From Pectinophora gossypiella (lineage: Eukaryota > Arthropoda > Insecta > Lepidoptera > Gelechiidae), in NCBI RefSeq assembly GCF_024362695.1, contig NC_065408.1, positions 2,294,001-2,358,000 of the forward strand: 64,000 bases of DNA. The letters run 5' to 3'. Below the pieces are notes generated by a model. That model was not told the origin of the DNA. It saw nothing but the letters and a program-made list of their open reading frames with translations, and made no database searches. The position numbers and the translations under genes are program-made. Numbering within the stretch: the stretch's first letter is position 1; each line of letters begins with the position of its first letter. Of this stretch, positions 1 through 10,265 are shown piece by piece.

Positions 1-672
1 ACACCTTGCGAAATGACGTAAATTCAAAAATGTTACATTGACCTTCAACAAGTTTATCTATGATAAATACGTTGAATAAATGATTCTGATTCTGATAGCT
101 GTAACGCTGCTACGCCGTAGCACAGTACTACAAATATTCTGCTACACTACAATATTTCCCATGAACGTTTATTTTTTATAAATTATCCGCTCTTAGCACA
201 AGCGATAATACATTCAGCCGTCAATATATTCCGAGTAACACCGCCGCAGTTCCGCCCATTACATGTCCCAGGTATCGGCATTCAACTATACTCATATACC
301 TATAAAACTAGGTATACATTTAATATACTATGTGCTATAAGAATATACTATTAGATATAAATAGTTGAGAGTTTATATACATGTATTTTTTTAAGAAACT
401 ACGAAATTCCATTGAATGCCTTCTTTCTTAAAAGACTTCTCTTACTTCCTCCACCTTCTTTTTTAGTTTCATACATATTTATGAATATGTAATCGCATGT
501 AATTATGTGGTATTTACCTATAGTTATCTATGAAGCTGTCTTCCTAAGTGATTAAGTTAGACTGGCTAACATTCATGAATAATTAACATATCTTGTGCCT
601 CATGTTTGTTCATTTGACTAATTTATTTGACATACGACGTGTGGTATATTGAATATTATGTCCACAGCGTTA
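1..672. other. AT-rich intergenic stretch, no gene seen
   Basis: No open frame of protein character is visible. Around 62-97 the text reads as a LINE-like 3' tail (AATAAATGATTCTGATTCTG), a common insect retroelement ending. The rest is unremarkable AT-rich DNA. Confidence 0.4.
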
Positions 673-997
673 ACCCGTATTCACAAGGTCCGCTTACCTA
701 ATCTGAAGATTTGACAGGTCCGGTTTTTTACAGAAGCGACTGCCTGTCTGACCTTCAAACCCACGAACCTCATTTTTTCAGCCCAATACAGGTCCATTTT
801 AGAACACATACTTCCAAAACACATCTCTCGGAAATTTGGGTTTCCTCACTTCACCGCTTTGCACGTGATAATCTTTTATGATCCAAATATGAATTCGAAA
901 AAAAATCGAGAATTAATTAAGGTCCATGATGGGGTTCGAACTTGCGACCACACAGTGAGAATCAAGCGTTCTTTCAACTACCAAGGCTACCACGAAT
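673..997 (-). repeat. S3 SINE copy, diverged
   Basis: The reverse strand carries the family order: tRNA-like head with a degenerate B box at about 945-955, the GATCATAA and CACGTGATAA core, then the tail with the 'GACAGGTCCGG' and 'GGTCCGCTTACC' blocks. It matches the copies at 6923, 10694, 20816, 35604 and 38562 with many substitutions, so it is an old insertion. Confidence 0.75.
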
Positions 998-1349
998 AGG
1001 GACATACATTGTAAATAATATTTAATTTCATTCTGCCATTACCAAATGCATTAAAAAAACAAGGATAAATCCTTTTCCACGTCACAGAAGATTAAAGACG
1101 CAAATACCATATCTTCTTTTTGAAAAGCTCTCGACTTCAACTGGGAAATAAATGTTGGTTCACTTCGCAAGCGTCTGGCAGAGAATAGCTTGAAAACGAA
1201 GGATATTTGTTACGAATGTTTCTCGCAACTACACAATATTTTCTAAGAATAACCGGCCTCGACACACAGAGGGAATGCCTTCCAACTTTAAAAAAAAATG
1301 CAAACAAAATATATTTCGAATTTGTACTATTCGACAGAACGACTACTTC

Positions 1350-1520
1350 AGTACTTCATCATCTCCTTAGCTTTATCCCGTTTTTCACAGGGTCCGCTTA
1401 CCTTACCTGAAGATTTGACAGGTCCGGTTTTTTACTGAAGCGACTGCCTGTCTGACCTTTCAACCCGCGAAGGGAAAACCAGCCCAATACAGGTTAGGTC
1501 ACATACCTCCTCAAACCACA
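1350..1520 (-). repeat. S3 SINE, tail portion only
   Basis: The tail half of the S3 family (TCACAGGGTCCGCTTACC, GACAGGTCCGG, AACCCGCGAAGGG) is present without the tRNA-like head. The short ORF at 1207-1410 overlaps this repeat and is not taken as a gene. Confidence 0.65.
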
Positions 1521-1866
1521 TAAGCGACATCTTTTTCAAAATTGCGCTTACGTGGTTTTCAATATAAGGTGACTATATACGTCCAGATCGCTCTCAGCAC
1601 CGCCTTTATGTGTCTTCAGCTTAAAAACAGTGTTGTGACAGTTGTGACTGGTGTGAGTTCAGTGTAAAGAGCTGTGGTCATTACCTTGAGTACCTTTTTA
1701 ACTGGAGGACTGCAGTCTGGATGAAGTCTTGAGTTTACTCAGGCTTTGTGTGGAGTGCCACGGGTTTTTGTTGCTGTGCTCATGTTTGGCAGTATACTAT
1801 TGTGGAAATGTGATACTGTATTTTTCTCTAAGCGTCTTACACTACATGGGAGCTAAAAAAAAACAA
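1521..1866. other. Intergenic stretch, no gene seen
   Basis: GT-rich unique-looking sequence with no open frame or recognised repeat. It could be retroelement leader sequence, but nothing here proves it. Confidence 0.3.
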
Positions 1867-2224
1867 CCAAACTAGTCAAATCAGTTGCTTTTTACTAAAC
1901 GTCAAAAAACACGAAATTACTATGGAATATGTATGAAACAAAAGAAAAGTTAAGTGTTAAGATAACCCTAGCTATTAAGTTTTCTTGCATACCAACCTCT
2001 ATGGATGTGTTAATGTCTGAAATAAATATATTTGAATTTGAAAAAGCACACTGTGACGTCATAGAAAAACGTTATAAAATGTCGGACTTATTATTACGTG
2101 TTTCTTGATTAAAATTCATAAGTAAATTAAATAGAAAAAAGAAAATGTTTTTCGATAGTTTAAGATCTGTCTCTATTTAGTAATCAGAATTTCATAATTT
2201 ATCTTGAACCTAGTACACGACCCA
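1867..2224 (+). repeat. Dispersed repeat (family F) interrupted by a LINE tail
   Basis: The ends match 59713-59860: both begin ACTAGTCAAATCAGTT and share ATTACTATGGAAT and later AGATCTGTCT..ATTTAGTA. Here the two shared blocks are separated by about 110 bp ending in AATAAATATATTTGAATTTG, a typical LINE terminus, so a LINE 3' fragment probably inserted into the older repeat. Confidence 0.55.
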
Positions 2225-2225
2225 A

Positions 2226-2318
2226 TTCATCTAAAAAACAGTATTGACATTTGCGCATAAAAAAGTTAGTGCACAATGACAACAAATGTCAAATAGCAAT
2301 ATTGCATTCTTAGATGAT
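2226..2318. mobile_element. M1 palindromic MITE, truncated
   Basis: Carries the M1 core: GACATTTGCGCATA on one arm and TGTCAAATAGCAATATTGC on the other, giving an imperfect hairpin. The outer TIRs (GGGGTTAAAAAGGCCACAT) are missing, and the right arm stops at the poly(T) of the next element. Compare complete copies at 33724 and 46325. Confidence 0.7.
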
Positions 2319-2655
2319 TTTTTTTTTTTTGACATAACTTATTGTAGATTTGCCGCAAATGGCACTGACTACTTGGCCGCACAAAAGGAGAGCGGAGAAA
2401 AAATTAAGACAACAGACCTGAGGGTTCCCAGGTGAGTGCGAACCTCAACTCAGGGCGTCGTCTGAGAGGATAATATTTGAAAAATTTTATCGACCCTAGT
2501 GGGTCGATAGCGATACGCACTGAACGAGGGATAGACGAAAAAATTTAAGACGACAGGCCTCGGGATGTTTGCGCGAACCTCGACTCAGCGCGTCGTCTGA
2601 GAGGATAATATTTGAAAAATTTTATCGAGCCTAGTGGGTCGATAGCGATAGATAA
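2319..2655 (-). mobile_element. J-family LINE 3' tail with internal duplication
   Basis: Starting from poly(T), the plus strand reads the complement of the Jockey 3' UTR (GATTTGCCGC...) and the C-terminal coding end. The block containing GTCGTCTGAGAGG and CGAC/GCCTAGTGGGTCG occurs twice in tandem, at about 2398-2536 and 2537-2655, with some divergence between copies. The other J copies in the window have this block once. Confidence 0.8.
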
Positions 2656-3050
2656 ATTGTGTGTTCCTATATCACAGAATGTAAGCTAGATTTTTAAATA
2701 CCTACTTTAAACTTGAAAGCTACATTAAAGTTCTGAAACTGCGTGTAAAGTTGTCCTTCCTCGGATGTTAGTTACGGTAACAGTATAACATGTTCAACTT
2801 GTTTTAATGTCGACAGTAAACTTGTTGACATTCCTTGTTCATTCGTTATGTGCTGGAAATAAAATCGTTTTATTTAGTGTTTATATTAGAAAACCCAAAA
2901 ATAAAAAAGCCAAGTAGTTAGTGCCAAATATCCGTCTTGGTTTCTTTGTAATTGTTTTACGGAAATTTGTTACGATGTTATTGTCTTGGTTTTGTGTTTG
3001 GCGCCCTTTTATAATAAACTTTTTATATTCTATTCTATTCCAGATATCAT
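2656..3050. other. Intergenic stretch with a LINE-like tail
   Basis: No gene is seen. The last 50 bp (AATAAACTTTTTATATTCTA) resemble a non-LTR 3' end. Confidence 0.3.
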
Positions 3051-3290
3051 AGAAGGAAGGAACGGGAACAGATTAAAGAGAAGGTGAACGTCGTGTCTTA
3101 TAAGGAAGTGAAAGAATTGGCATTTGATAGACAAGAATGGAGAATGCTACACCGACAAGAGCGTGGCTCTTAAATCAGTGATTATTACAAAACTCATTAG
3201 GAAGTGAAAGAATTAGCCTTTGATAGACAAGGAATAGAGATGCTACAGGAACGAGAGCGTGGCTCTTAAATTAATGATGATGATTAGGAA
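3051..3290 (+). pseudogene. LINE reverse transcriptase C-terminus remnant
   Basis: The plus strand encodes a short C-terminal piece (QIKEKVNVVSYKEVKELA.., ending WRMLHRQERGS and a stop) that matches the end of the ORF at 8656-9006. The final 70 bp occur a second time in degraded form (GAAGTGAAAGAATTAGCC..., GAGCGTGGCTCTTAAAT), so the terminus is tandemly repeated. Upstream domains are absent. Probably a dead non-LTR fragment. Confidence 0.6.
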
Positions 3291-4180
3291 ACCAGTAGTG
3301 GACCAGCGTGGTGGCTCCATACGACAACATTTGTTGTACTGTTTTCCAAATAAACTATTCTACTCTGTCAAATACATTATTATATTGTGTATGGTTACCC
3401 AGTTCGGTAACATTCAGAAATAATAACATAATTATAGTAAAAGAGGAAATCCTCTTACAGAATCTGGGATACATAATAATAACATAATATTAGACGTTAT
3501 ATCACTTGGCCCCACTATCTAAGCAGCTTATGAGAGAAATCAATTTCTTTTTGTTATAACCCCGCAGGGTGGCCATTTCTTCTACCTGTACAAAACTTTT
3601 CTCTTTAACATAACATCACGTCTGTATCCCCGAAGAGGTATACAGCAGTGTAAAATAGTACATACACCGACTTCTCGCCAGCGAATTATTTATTTGTACA
3701 CAATAGAAAAGACAAAAGAAACATACAAAGAAAATAGACAATACAGAAAAGCTTATCTCTAAGAAAGAGATTTCTTCCAGCTGGCCTACGTGCCAAAAAG
3801 ACATGCAGTGTATAAGACTATATAGCATACCTACATACGTGCATAAATTTTATCAAATTACATGAACAAATATACCTACTAATATAAAAGTAAGACAAAA
3901 TAATAATATCATAAATAAAAAAGTTAAAAAATAATAATAAAAAATAGGAACAAAAGTTAACAAATTAAAAAGAAGAATAATTGAAAATAACATTTAAAAA
4001 AGTAAATTATGTACTTTAATTTTTTTTAATAATATAAACTACTACTAAAACCTTAAAACTAACCTACTTACTAGCTACTTACTGTTATACTATTAAAAAT
4101 ATAGACTTTTTTGTCCCATACCCTTGGAACCACGATTCATCATGGGCACCTCACCGTAACCCTAGCCGCGACAGAATTAA
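3291..4180. other. Very AT-rich intergenic stretch
   Basis: A small SINE-like scrap (CAGCGTGGTGGCTCCATA) lies near 3304-3321. From 3840 to 4120 the sequence is almost pure A/T. No gene-like frame; the small ORF on the minus strand (3616-3828) has no recognisable features. Confidence 0.4.
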
Positions 4181-4377
4181 TTTCCTGGAGTATAACTCTC
4201 GTATATTGAGGTTCGACGACATCGCAGCGATTTATGGGCAAGTGTCGCGGGCAGGTAGACTCCAGGACAATATACGGGGGGTTGTATTACAAGTGGTTAT
4301 ACAGACACTACTCACGCTCTTTATCTCAATCGGGGTGGGCAGAGCTACAAAGAGACAGAAACCATCTTCGACTACTA

Positions 4378-4604
4378 ACTTACATCAGAAAGTAGTAACC
4401 GAGACCAACGGCTTCATAAGGGACCAAAGTGCCTTCCGAAGGAGATATCATCTTTCTTCAGGACAATCAGGTGATCAGCCTTTAATGTCCTATAACCAAA
4501 CTAAGGATAACAAAGTGATTTTCGTGACGTGTCCCCATCGGGATTCGAACCCGGGATCTCCGGATAGTGAGCCCAACGCTCAAACCACTGGACCACGTAT
4601 GCCG
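4378..4604 (-). repeat. S1 SINE copy
   Basis: The reverse strand has the tRNA-like head with B box GGGTTCGAATCCC, then the ATCACTTTGTTATCC region, the GATCACCTGATTGTCC block and the partial TACTTTCTGATGTAA tail. The ORF at 4206-4715 is a read-through of this SINE and not a gene. Confidence 0.85.
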
Positions 4605-4679
4605 TTGACAGAAACCATAAGAAAATATAATATACAAGCAAAATATAAGGCACTATTTAATTTAAATGAAATATTTTGC

Positions 4680-4735
4680 AGATATGCGGATTCTGATAAC
4701 GTCTCATCCGCCTAAAACAGCAGCTTCTCACAACC
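4680..4735 (-). repeat. LINE tail fragment
   Basis: The complement of ACGTCTCATCCGCCTAAAAC matches the plus-strand LINE-type tail at 17428-17516 (TTTTAGGCGGATGAGACGT). Confidence 0.5.
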
Positions 4736-4929
4736 TTTAAAGCCGAGGAAAAGAAGCTGCAAGAAAAACCTCGGCACAGGGCCCTAGACGTTCTTAAATA
4801 AATTATAGTGCCCGAAGCATGGATCATCTCACATTCGGACATTGAGTGCCATCCATGGCACACGTGACATTGGGTCGCCATATCTGCACTAAATAAAGAA
4901 AACGAAAAAACGTATTTATTACAAATATT

Positions 4930-5160
4930 ATCATCAGTAAATTCAGAGCCGCGCTCCTGTTGGTGTAGCATTCTCCATGCTACTTTTAAGGGGGAAATAA
5001 GGCAGTGGTTTCCCTCTTGCCTTCCGCCCCGCAGTACTCTGTCTGACGCGAGTGGGATGGCGTCCAGAGCAGTCTATTTCAAAGCCGTAATAGGACTCCT
5101 GTCCTCCGCCTCTGAATAGTACTGACAGTTACTGCTGCCTTCTTTCAGGTTCCAGGTTAC
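4930..5160 (-). repeat. S4 SINE-like unit
   Basis: Matches 26695-26930 and 39277-39508 in reverse. Shared blocks are ACAGTTACTGCTGCC, GGGATGGCGTCC (complement of the family's GGCGCCATCCC), CTACTTTTAAGGG and the terminal AGCATTCTCCATGC. The end next to 4930 is the complement of the LINE C-terminal motif coding WRMLHRQERG. Confidence 0.75.
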
Positions 5161-5203
5161 TGTCCCCGTATAAATAAATAACTTATACAATATAAAAAAC
5201 AAA

Positions 5204-6646
5204 GTGTGCGTCAAGCTAGCGGCCTCAAAAAAAAAAATGGGCACGAAAAAATTATTTGACCATACCAAAAAATAGTACTCTTATTGAAAAAAATAGTACC
5301 TGTTGTAAAAAAATTAGTACCATCACGGTTCTGGATTTATAGCCATGTTTTATTGCACTTGCTAGCTTGACGGTGAGCGAAATTTGGCGAGAGTTAACGA
5401 CAAGGTCTTTCGCTTTGATTTAAACGCCAAAAAATAGTACCGAAATAGTACTCACCCCCTGCAAAATACCGAAAGTAGTACTTCAACAGTTCCAAAGTTA
5501 TAAAGGCAGTTCTTTGATCCCGCTAGCTTGACGTTTTGAAAATACCTATTATCTGGGGAATGCTTGCATACTTCAGTTTGTAACTAATGTCAATAAACTC
5601 GTATGAAATAGTACTCCCTACCATCATAATTTGGACCTGATTCTCTTTGTAGAAATATGTCAAAAAGTCATTATAACCTATGTCATACATTTATCAAGAC
5701 AAGTACAGTCGCGAACAAAATTATTACACATGGTCAAGAATGTTGTCAGATTTTTAGTATTTTTCCCCATTTTTGGGTAAAAATTGGTGAAGTGCCAGGG
5801 TTGTCAGATGAAAGTAATATCATTGTTGAAACTCTTTGAGTTATTCTACAAATACTGCAAATTGTTTATTAACAAACACTTCGATCCGTAACAAATTCAA
5901 CATGAAGGTATGAATTATAAAATAAAACAGCAGATTAAAAATGTATTATGATGTATTAAAATCACAGATTGTTTTCGATAAGAACTAGACCCATGCAGCC
6001 ATTTTCTATTAAAATTAGTTCATATGGGTGTATGCAATAGGATTTTTTTGTAATAGCAGCACTCTGAAGTGCAAAGAAATGGTAGGGTAGACCTCCAAAA
6101 TGGCAATACTTACGAATAAATTGTGAGGTTATGTAATTGTCTACGTGACTGTATCAACAACAAATGTATGGCATAGGTTATGATGATTTTTTAACATTTC
6201 TACAAAGAGAATCGGATCAAAATTATGATGGTAGGGAGTACTATTTCATACGAGTTTATTGACATTAGTTACATACTGAAGTATGCAAGCATTCCCCAGA
6301 TAATAGGTATTTTCAAAACGTCAAGCTAGCGGGATCAAAGAACTGCCTTTATAACTTTGGAACCGTTGAAGTACTACTTTCAGTATTTTGCAGGGGGTGA
6401 GTACTATTTCGGTACTATTTTTTGGCGTTTAAATCAAAGCGAAAGACTTTGTCGTTAACTCTCGCCAAATTTCGCTCACCGTCAAGCTAGCAAGTGCAAT
6501 AAAACATGGCTATAAATCCAGAACCGTGATGGTACTAATTTTTTTACAACAGGTACTATTTTTTTCAATAAGAGTACTATTTTTTGGTATGGTCAAATTA
6601 TTTTTTCGTGCCCATTTTTTTTTGAGGCCGCTAGCTTGACGCACAC
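5204..6646. mobile_element. Non-autonomous DNA transposon with ~485-bp inverted repeats
   Basis: The left arm (about 5204-5692) and right arm (about 6163-6646) are inverted copies that differ at only a small fraction of positions. Both ends begin GTGTGCGTCAAGCTAGCGGC. The 8-bp direct repeat AAAACAAA flanks the element at 5196-5203 and 6647-6654, as expected for a cut-and-paste transposon with 8-bp target duplication (hAT is one such superfamily). CGTCAAGCTAGC occurs three times per arm: 5209-5220, 5361-5372, 5522-5533, and mirrored at 6319-6330, 6480-6491, 6630-6641. Many ATAGTAC motifs are also scattered in the arms. The ~470-bp centre has no transposase-like frame; a 60-codon ORF (5657-5839) has no known motif. 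The superfamily cannot be fixed without an autonomous relative. Confidence 0.9.
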
Positions 6647-6654
6647 AAAACAAA

Positions 6655-6922
6655 AGAGATGTTGGTGATGATAATCATAAGGTTGCGCTGAAGTAGACCA
6701 TGGTGCAACGCAACATGAAGAGCTGAAGGTTGTCTAGTGGGCCAGCCCATTCTGATTGTCCCTGACTGTATGCTCTTGAAGCAATTTATGGGCCAGTGTC
6801 GCCAGCAGGTAGCACTCCAGTATACAGGGGGAGAGGAACTACTGGAGAATTTAGTGGACAATATTGATCTGAGGGAATATTATACAAACAGCTTATACAT
6901 GTATAAGCCCCGTGACCCGTGA
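6655..6922. repeat. Repeat-like scrap
   Basis: The segment around 6778-6825 (CAATTTATGGGCCAGTGTCG) resembles 4223-4262 (CGATTTATGGGCAAGTGTCG), so this is probably a dispersed repeat. Overlapping short ORFs on both strands are not convincing. Confidence 0.35.
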
Positions 6923-7125
6923 GAGCCGTGGTAGCTTAGTTGGTAGAACGCTTGCCTCTCACTTTGAGGTCGCAGGTTCGAATCCAGGACACTAACCTAA
7001 ACCAATGATTGTCGAATTTGTTTTCGAATTCATGTTTGGATCATAAATGATTATCACGTGCTCAGCGGTGAAGGAAAACATCGTGAGGAAACCCATATTC
7101 CCGAGAAATGCATTATCGGACGTAT
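6923..7125 (+). repeat. S3 SINE copy
   Basis: The tRNA-like head runs from 6928 (GTGGTAGCTTAGTTGGTAGA) with B box GGTTCGAATCC near 6977. The TTCATGTTTGGATCATAAAT core and CACGTGCTCAGCGGTGAAGG block follow. It stops where an M5 fragment begins. The head resembles a tRNA but continues into SINE sequence, so it is not a tRNA gene. Confidence 0.85.
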
Positions 7126-7139
7126 ATGACCTGACCGCC

Positions 7140-7245
7140 CCCTCCATTCACTTCCGTCCCTTTCCTTTTCGGCGGATAAGAAAATGACGGGTATAACTTA
7201 AAATAAAATTAGGATGTGTCTGCAGGAATCGGTACCACTTACATT
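7140..7245. mobile_element. M5 MITE, one terminal arm only
   Basis: The block CCGTCCCTTTCCTTTTCGGC through TAACTTAAAATAAAATTAGG and CTGCAGGAATCGGTACCA matches the right arm of the complete M5 element at 28969-29338. The opposite arm is missing. Confidence 0.65.
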
Positions 7246-7309
7246 TTTTTTTTCATACACCTTGTAAGTACACGATACGTTACTCGTAGTAATACTTCAC
7301 CGGAAAAGA

Positions 7310-7457
7310 GTACGGTCACGAGCATTAATATGTATACACTTTGGTACCATGTCACATTAACTTTTTTGACAAATTGAACTGTAAGTCTCACTAAATATCA
7401 AATATGTTAGTGCGACAGAGTCCTAAAGTGGGTAAATTATATTGCTCATGACTGTAC
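7310..7457 (+). mobile_element. M2 MITE, complete (148 bp)
   Basis: Terminal inverted repeats GTACGGTCACGAGCA and TGCTCATGACTGTAC bound a conserved core (ATTAACTTTTTTGACAAATT, TAGTGCGACAGAGTCC). Similar copies lie at 11071, 23862, 29886, 30885 and 36213. No coding capacity. Confidence 0.85.
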
Positions 7458-8393
7458 AAGGGTTAAATTGCCTCCGATATTCCTTCGCTTAGACTACTTA
7501 TACTTACGACCCTTTTCCCTTATTTCGACTTAGGCGTACACTCTGATTTAGAGCTATCAATTTTTTTTAAACGCCGCGCCGTGAAGATCTCTCTGTAAAA
7601 TACACTTTGCGTCATGGAAAAAGATTAAATTTACCTATATCTAGACTGGTCCTATATTCTTCTAGGCCATATGTGATGTCCATCAAAAATTATAATAAAC
7701 TGCCTATCATATTAAAAGAAGAAAAAGTGACTAAATCTTTATTAAAAAAATAAAAGAACATTTAATTAATAAATGTTACTACAGCACTAGTGAATACCGA
7801 AATGATACTGATGTTACTATTTGAAAAGCTTCCTTCTCTCTTTTAAACTTCTATTTTGTTGTGCCCGAAAAGGTCTGTGATGTGAAACTCATAAATGTAA
7901 CTTACAAACTTGTACACCATCATAGTATGCAAATAAAGAATATTGAAAGATTAATACAGCCGTTCTATGCTGGAGGGGGGCGAATGAATCATAATAAAAC
8001 CCATATTACTAAACTAATTAATTACAAACCGTTTACAAATTGCCACTACCATGAATACCGCGCCGAAAACTTGGTTTCAAAGACAAAACGGGCGAGAAGT
8101 TGAGATACGAAATATCCACACCACCACCCCGAGATACAATCGCACGTATAAGCTAATAACTAGAGCAATTACAACATAATTAACGTCAAGCCGAGCCACC
8201 GAGCCACGGACCCATCGACGGTACAACCAAGTAGACGCCTTTCCTCAAAGTAAACCTTGTTTGTGACGGTATGGATTTCTGTAATGTTGCAAATGTAATA
8301 AATACAGTAAAATATTATACGTACATCAAGGCCCTTCCTAGAGAGGCATATCTCTCATCTCTTTCGCACTAAGGTTTATACTATATTACTGTC
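7458..8393. other. Intergenic stretch, no gene seen
   Basis: AT-rich with an 80-codon plus-strand ORF at 7861-8103 that shows no family motif. Around 8276-8312 AATAAATACAG could be a retroelement tail. Nothing else is supported. Confidence 0.3.
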
Positions 8394-8828
8394 CTAGGGG
8401 GTTAACAAGGCCACATCAAAGCAGTTCATCTAAAAAACCAAAATTAAAAACGAGAAAAACGACATATAAATGAATCGTGTCGTAATAGGTGGCCAATCAT
8501 ATTTCCTCTCCGGTTCTCTATAGTCTTCGATATCCATATTGAAAACTATGTCGTATCAGGTGGCCAGTCTTCTATTACATGGTAATAAAACGTAGCTGGC
8601 GAGACGTGGGTGTGTATTCACCTCTGCCTCCTTATGCTATGTTGTTATAATTGGTATGACATCAGGGGGGTTAAAAAGGCCACATCGAAGCAATTCATCT
8701 AAAAAAGCAATATTGCAATTTGACATTTGGCGCATTTCAAAGAAATTTTGTTTTTTCAGAACCATATCGAAGACTATAGAGAACCGGAGAGGAAATATGA
8801 TTGGCCACCAGATACGACACGATTCATT
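8394..8828. repeat. Inverted LINE duplication joined to M1 MITE pieces
   Basis: About 66 bp at 8469-8535 is the inverted copy of 8762-8828 (shared AATGAATCGTGTCGTA and CCTCTCCGGTTCTCTATAG). Each arm follows a left-half M1 fragment (GTTAACAAGGCCACATCA at 8400; GTTAAAAAGGCCACATCG at 8669), and those fragments are in direct orientation. This is a composite scar and not a simple insertion. Confidence 0.7.
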
Positions 8829-9006
8829 TATAACAAACATTATAGAAGGAAAAATTGAAGGGAAGAGAGGAAGGGGTAGACCTAGGATAACATTTATGAA
8901 ACAAATAAAAGAGAAGGTGCAGGTCGTGTCTTATCGGGAGGTGAAGGTTTTGGCGGGAAGAAGAGAGGAATGGCGTTTACTCCACGGAAAAGAGCGCAGC
9001 TCTTAA
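8656..9006 (+). pseudogene. Non-LTR RT C-terminal fragment
   Basis: The frame encodes a polypeptide whose second half (about residues 49-116: MIGHQIRHDSF..., EGKRGRGRPRITFMKQIKEK, then WRLLHGKERSS and stop) has the form of a LINE ORF2 C-terminal tail, in which a G-H-x-x-R-H/R block precedes RGRPR and a final W-R. The first ~40 residues read through an M1 MITE fragment and are not retroelement protein. Reverse transcriptase motifs are absent, so this is a 5'-truncated remnant, although the terminal frame stays open. Confidence 0.7.
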
Positions 9007-10136
9007 ATAGAGAGAGAGAAATAGAAGACTACTACTTCTCACCATAAAAAGAAAATTTAATCAAAAAGGTCTGACTCGGACGGGACATGAACACGCAACT
9101 CTTGTCAAGGCGGCATATAGGTCGGCATCTTATCTACCTACTAGTCAGACATATAAGTCAGATGTGTTGACAGAACCGACAGAACTATTATTTGGACTCT
9201 AAAGGTAGTATCGTCGAGTCACAGACCCGTGCCGCGGCTTGGCGTCCCAGACGCACAAAGGAATGCCGTTTCTGGGACGGAATGTTGATCAAGTAATTAG
9301 CAAGTTACATAAACGTCCTTCCCTTAACTTGGGGAGCTACTTTTGTAGGCGAAAGCGTAGATGTGGTAGTTTAAAATGAAGACATAATTATATTTTTTGC
9401 ACTGATGATTTAGAAAGACAAAAGGAAAATAACAAGGTAAGACTCTCTAAGACTGAATTATATAAAGAAGTATAATACTCGTAAAACAATACTTTTTAGT
9501 TCTAATTCGGTAAAGCTACTAAAAACACAAAGTAATATGGATATGCGACAGAAACTGTCATGTTAATCTACTACGCACACTTACATAATTTATAGGAGAC
9601 ATTTATCCTTTTATTCGACCAAGTTAACAGTTTTGAAAACTAGTGATTTAGATTTACTTACTTGACATAAGTCAAAATAAGAGTACTTATGTACTCTTTT
9701 CGGATTTCAACTTAGCCAATTTAAAATACAAAGTAATTAATTAAAAATTTCCAGCTACTCCACCTAAGGTCAACCATTGACACTTTTTTTTTCTCATCCG
9801 ATACCACATCCTCTCAAAATTCACTTAACACAATCCATGTAGAGCAGGCAAGGCGCGAACACAACTCCAAGCGATAAATCTGGTGAAGTTTTCATTGGAC
9901 CGCGACCGATGGAACTCGACTAATGGAATGTTCTGGATACTTCGATCGGCCTGCACGCGAACTGACGTATGTTCACCATGCTTTATAGGTGAACTAGTTC
10001 TTGGTAGAATACTTGAATACTTTCCTTCTGAGTAATGGAACATTCTAGCTCGGATATTTTTAAAATCTATCACGTACCAACCTATGTTTTACAGTTGATT
10101 TTATTATGTCTTTACAATAAATAATCAATAACACAC
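9007..10136. other. Intergenic stretch, no gene seen
   Basis: Mostly AT-rich. A minus-strand 82-codon ORF at 9825-10073 lies in a slightly more GC-rich patch but shows no motif and no neighbouring exon signals. Confidence 0.3.
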
Positions 10137-10265
10137 GCACGGCACGTTAAGCCGTTGGTCCCGGTTACTCCTTACTGATGTAAGTATGTAGTCGTTACAT
10201 GAGCGACTTCAGTGGCCTTTGGCAGCTCAGTAATAACCCTGACTCCTCACACGATAAGAAGAGTA
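10137..10265 (+). repeat. S1 SINE, tail portion only
   Basis: Starts within GGCACGTTAAGCCGTTGGTC and continues through TTACTGATGTAAGTATGTAG to CACACGATAAGAAGAG. The tRNA-like head is missing. Confidence 0.75.

Noticed and set aside
4206..4715. 169-codon ORF
   Set aside because: Most of it is the reverse of an S1 SINE including its B box; no protein family signal.
6928..6990. tRNA-like A and B boxes
   Set aside because: The head continues into SINE-specific sequence and recurs at many loci; no closed cloverleaf with an acceptor stem was found, so it is not a functional tRNA gene.
9825..10073. 82-codon minus-strand ORF
   Set aside because: Composition slightly raised but no recognised motif or exon partners.
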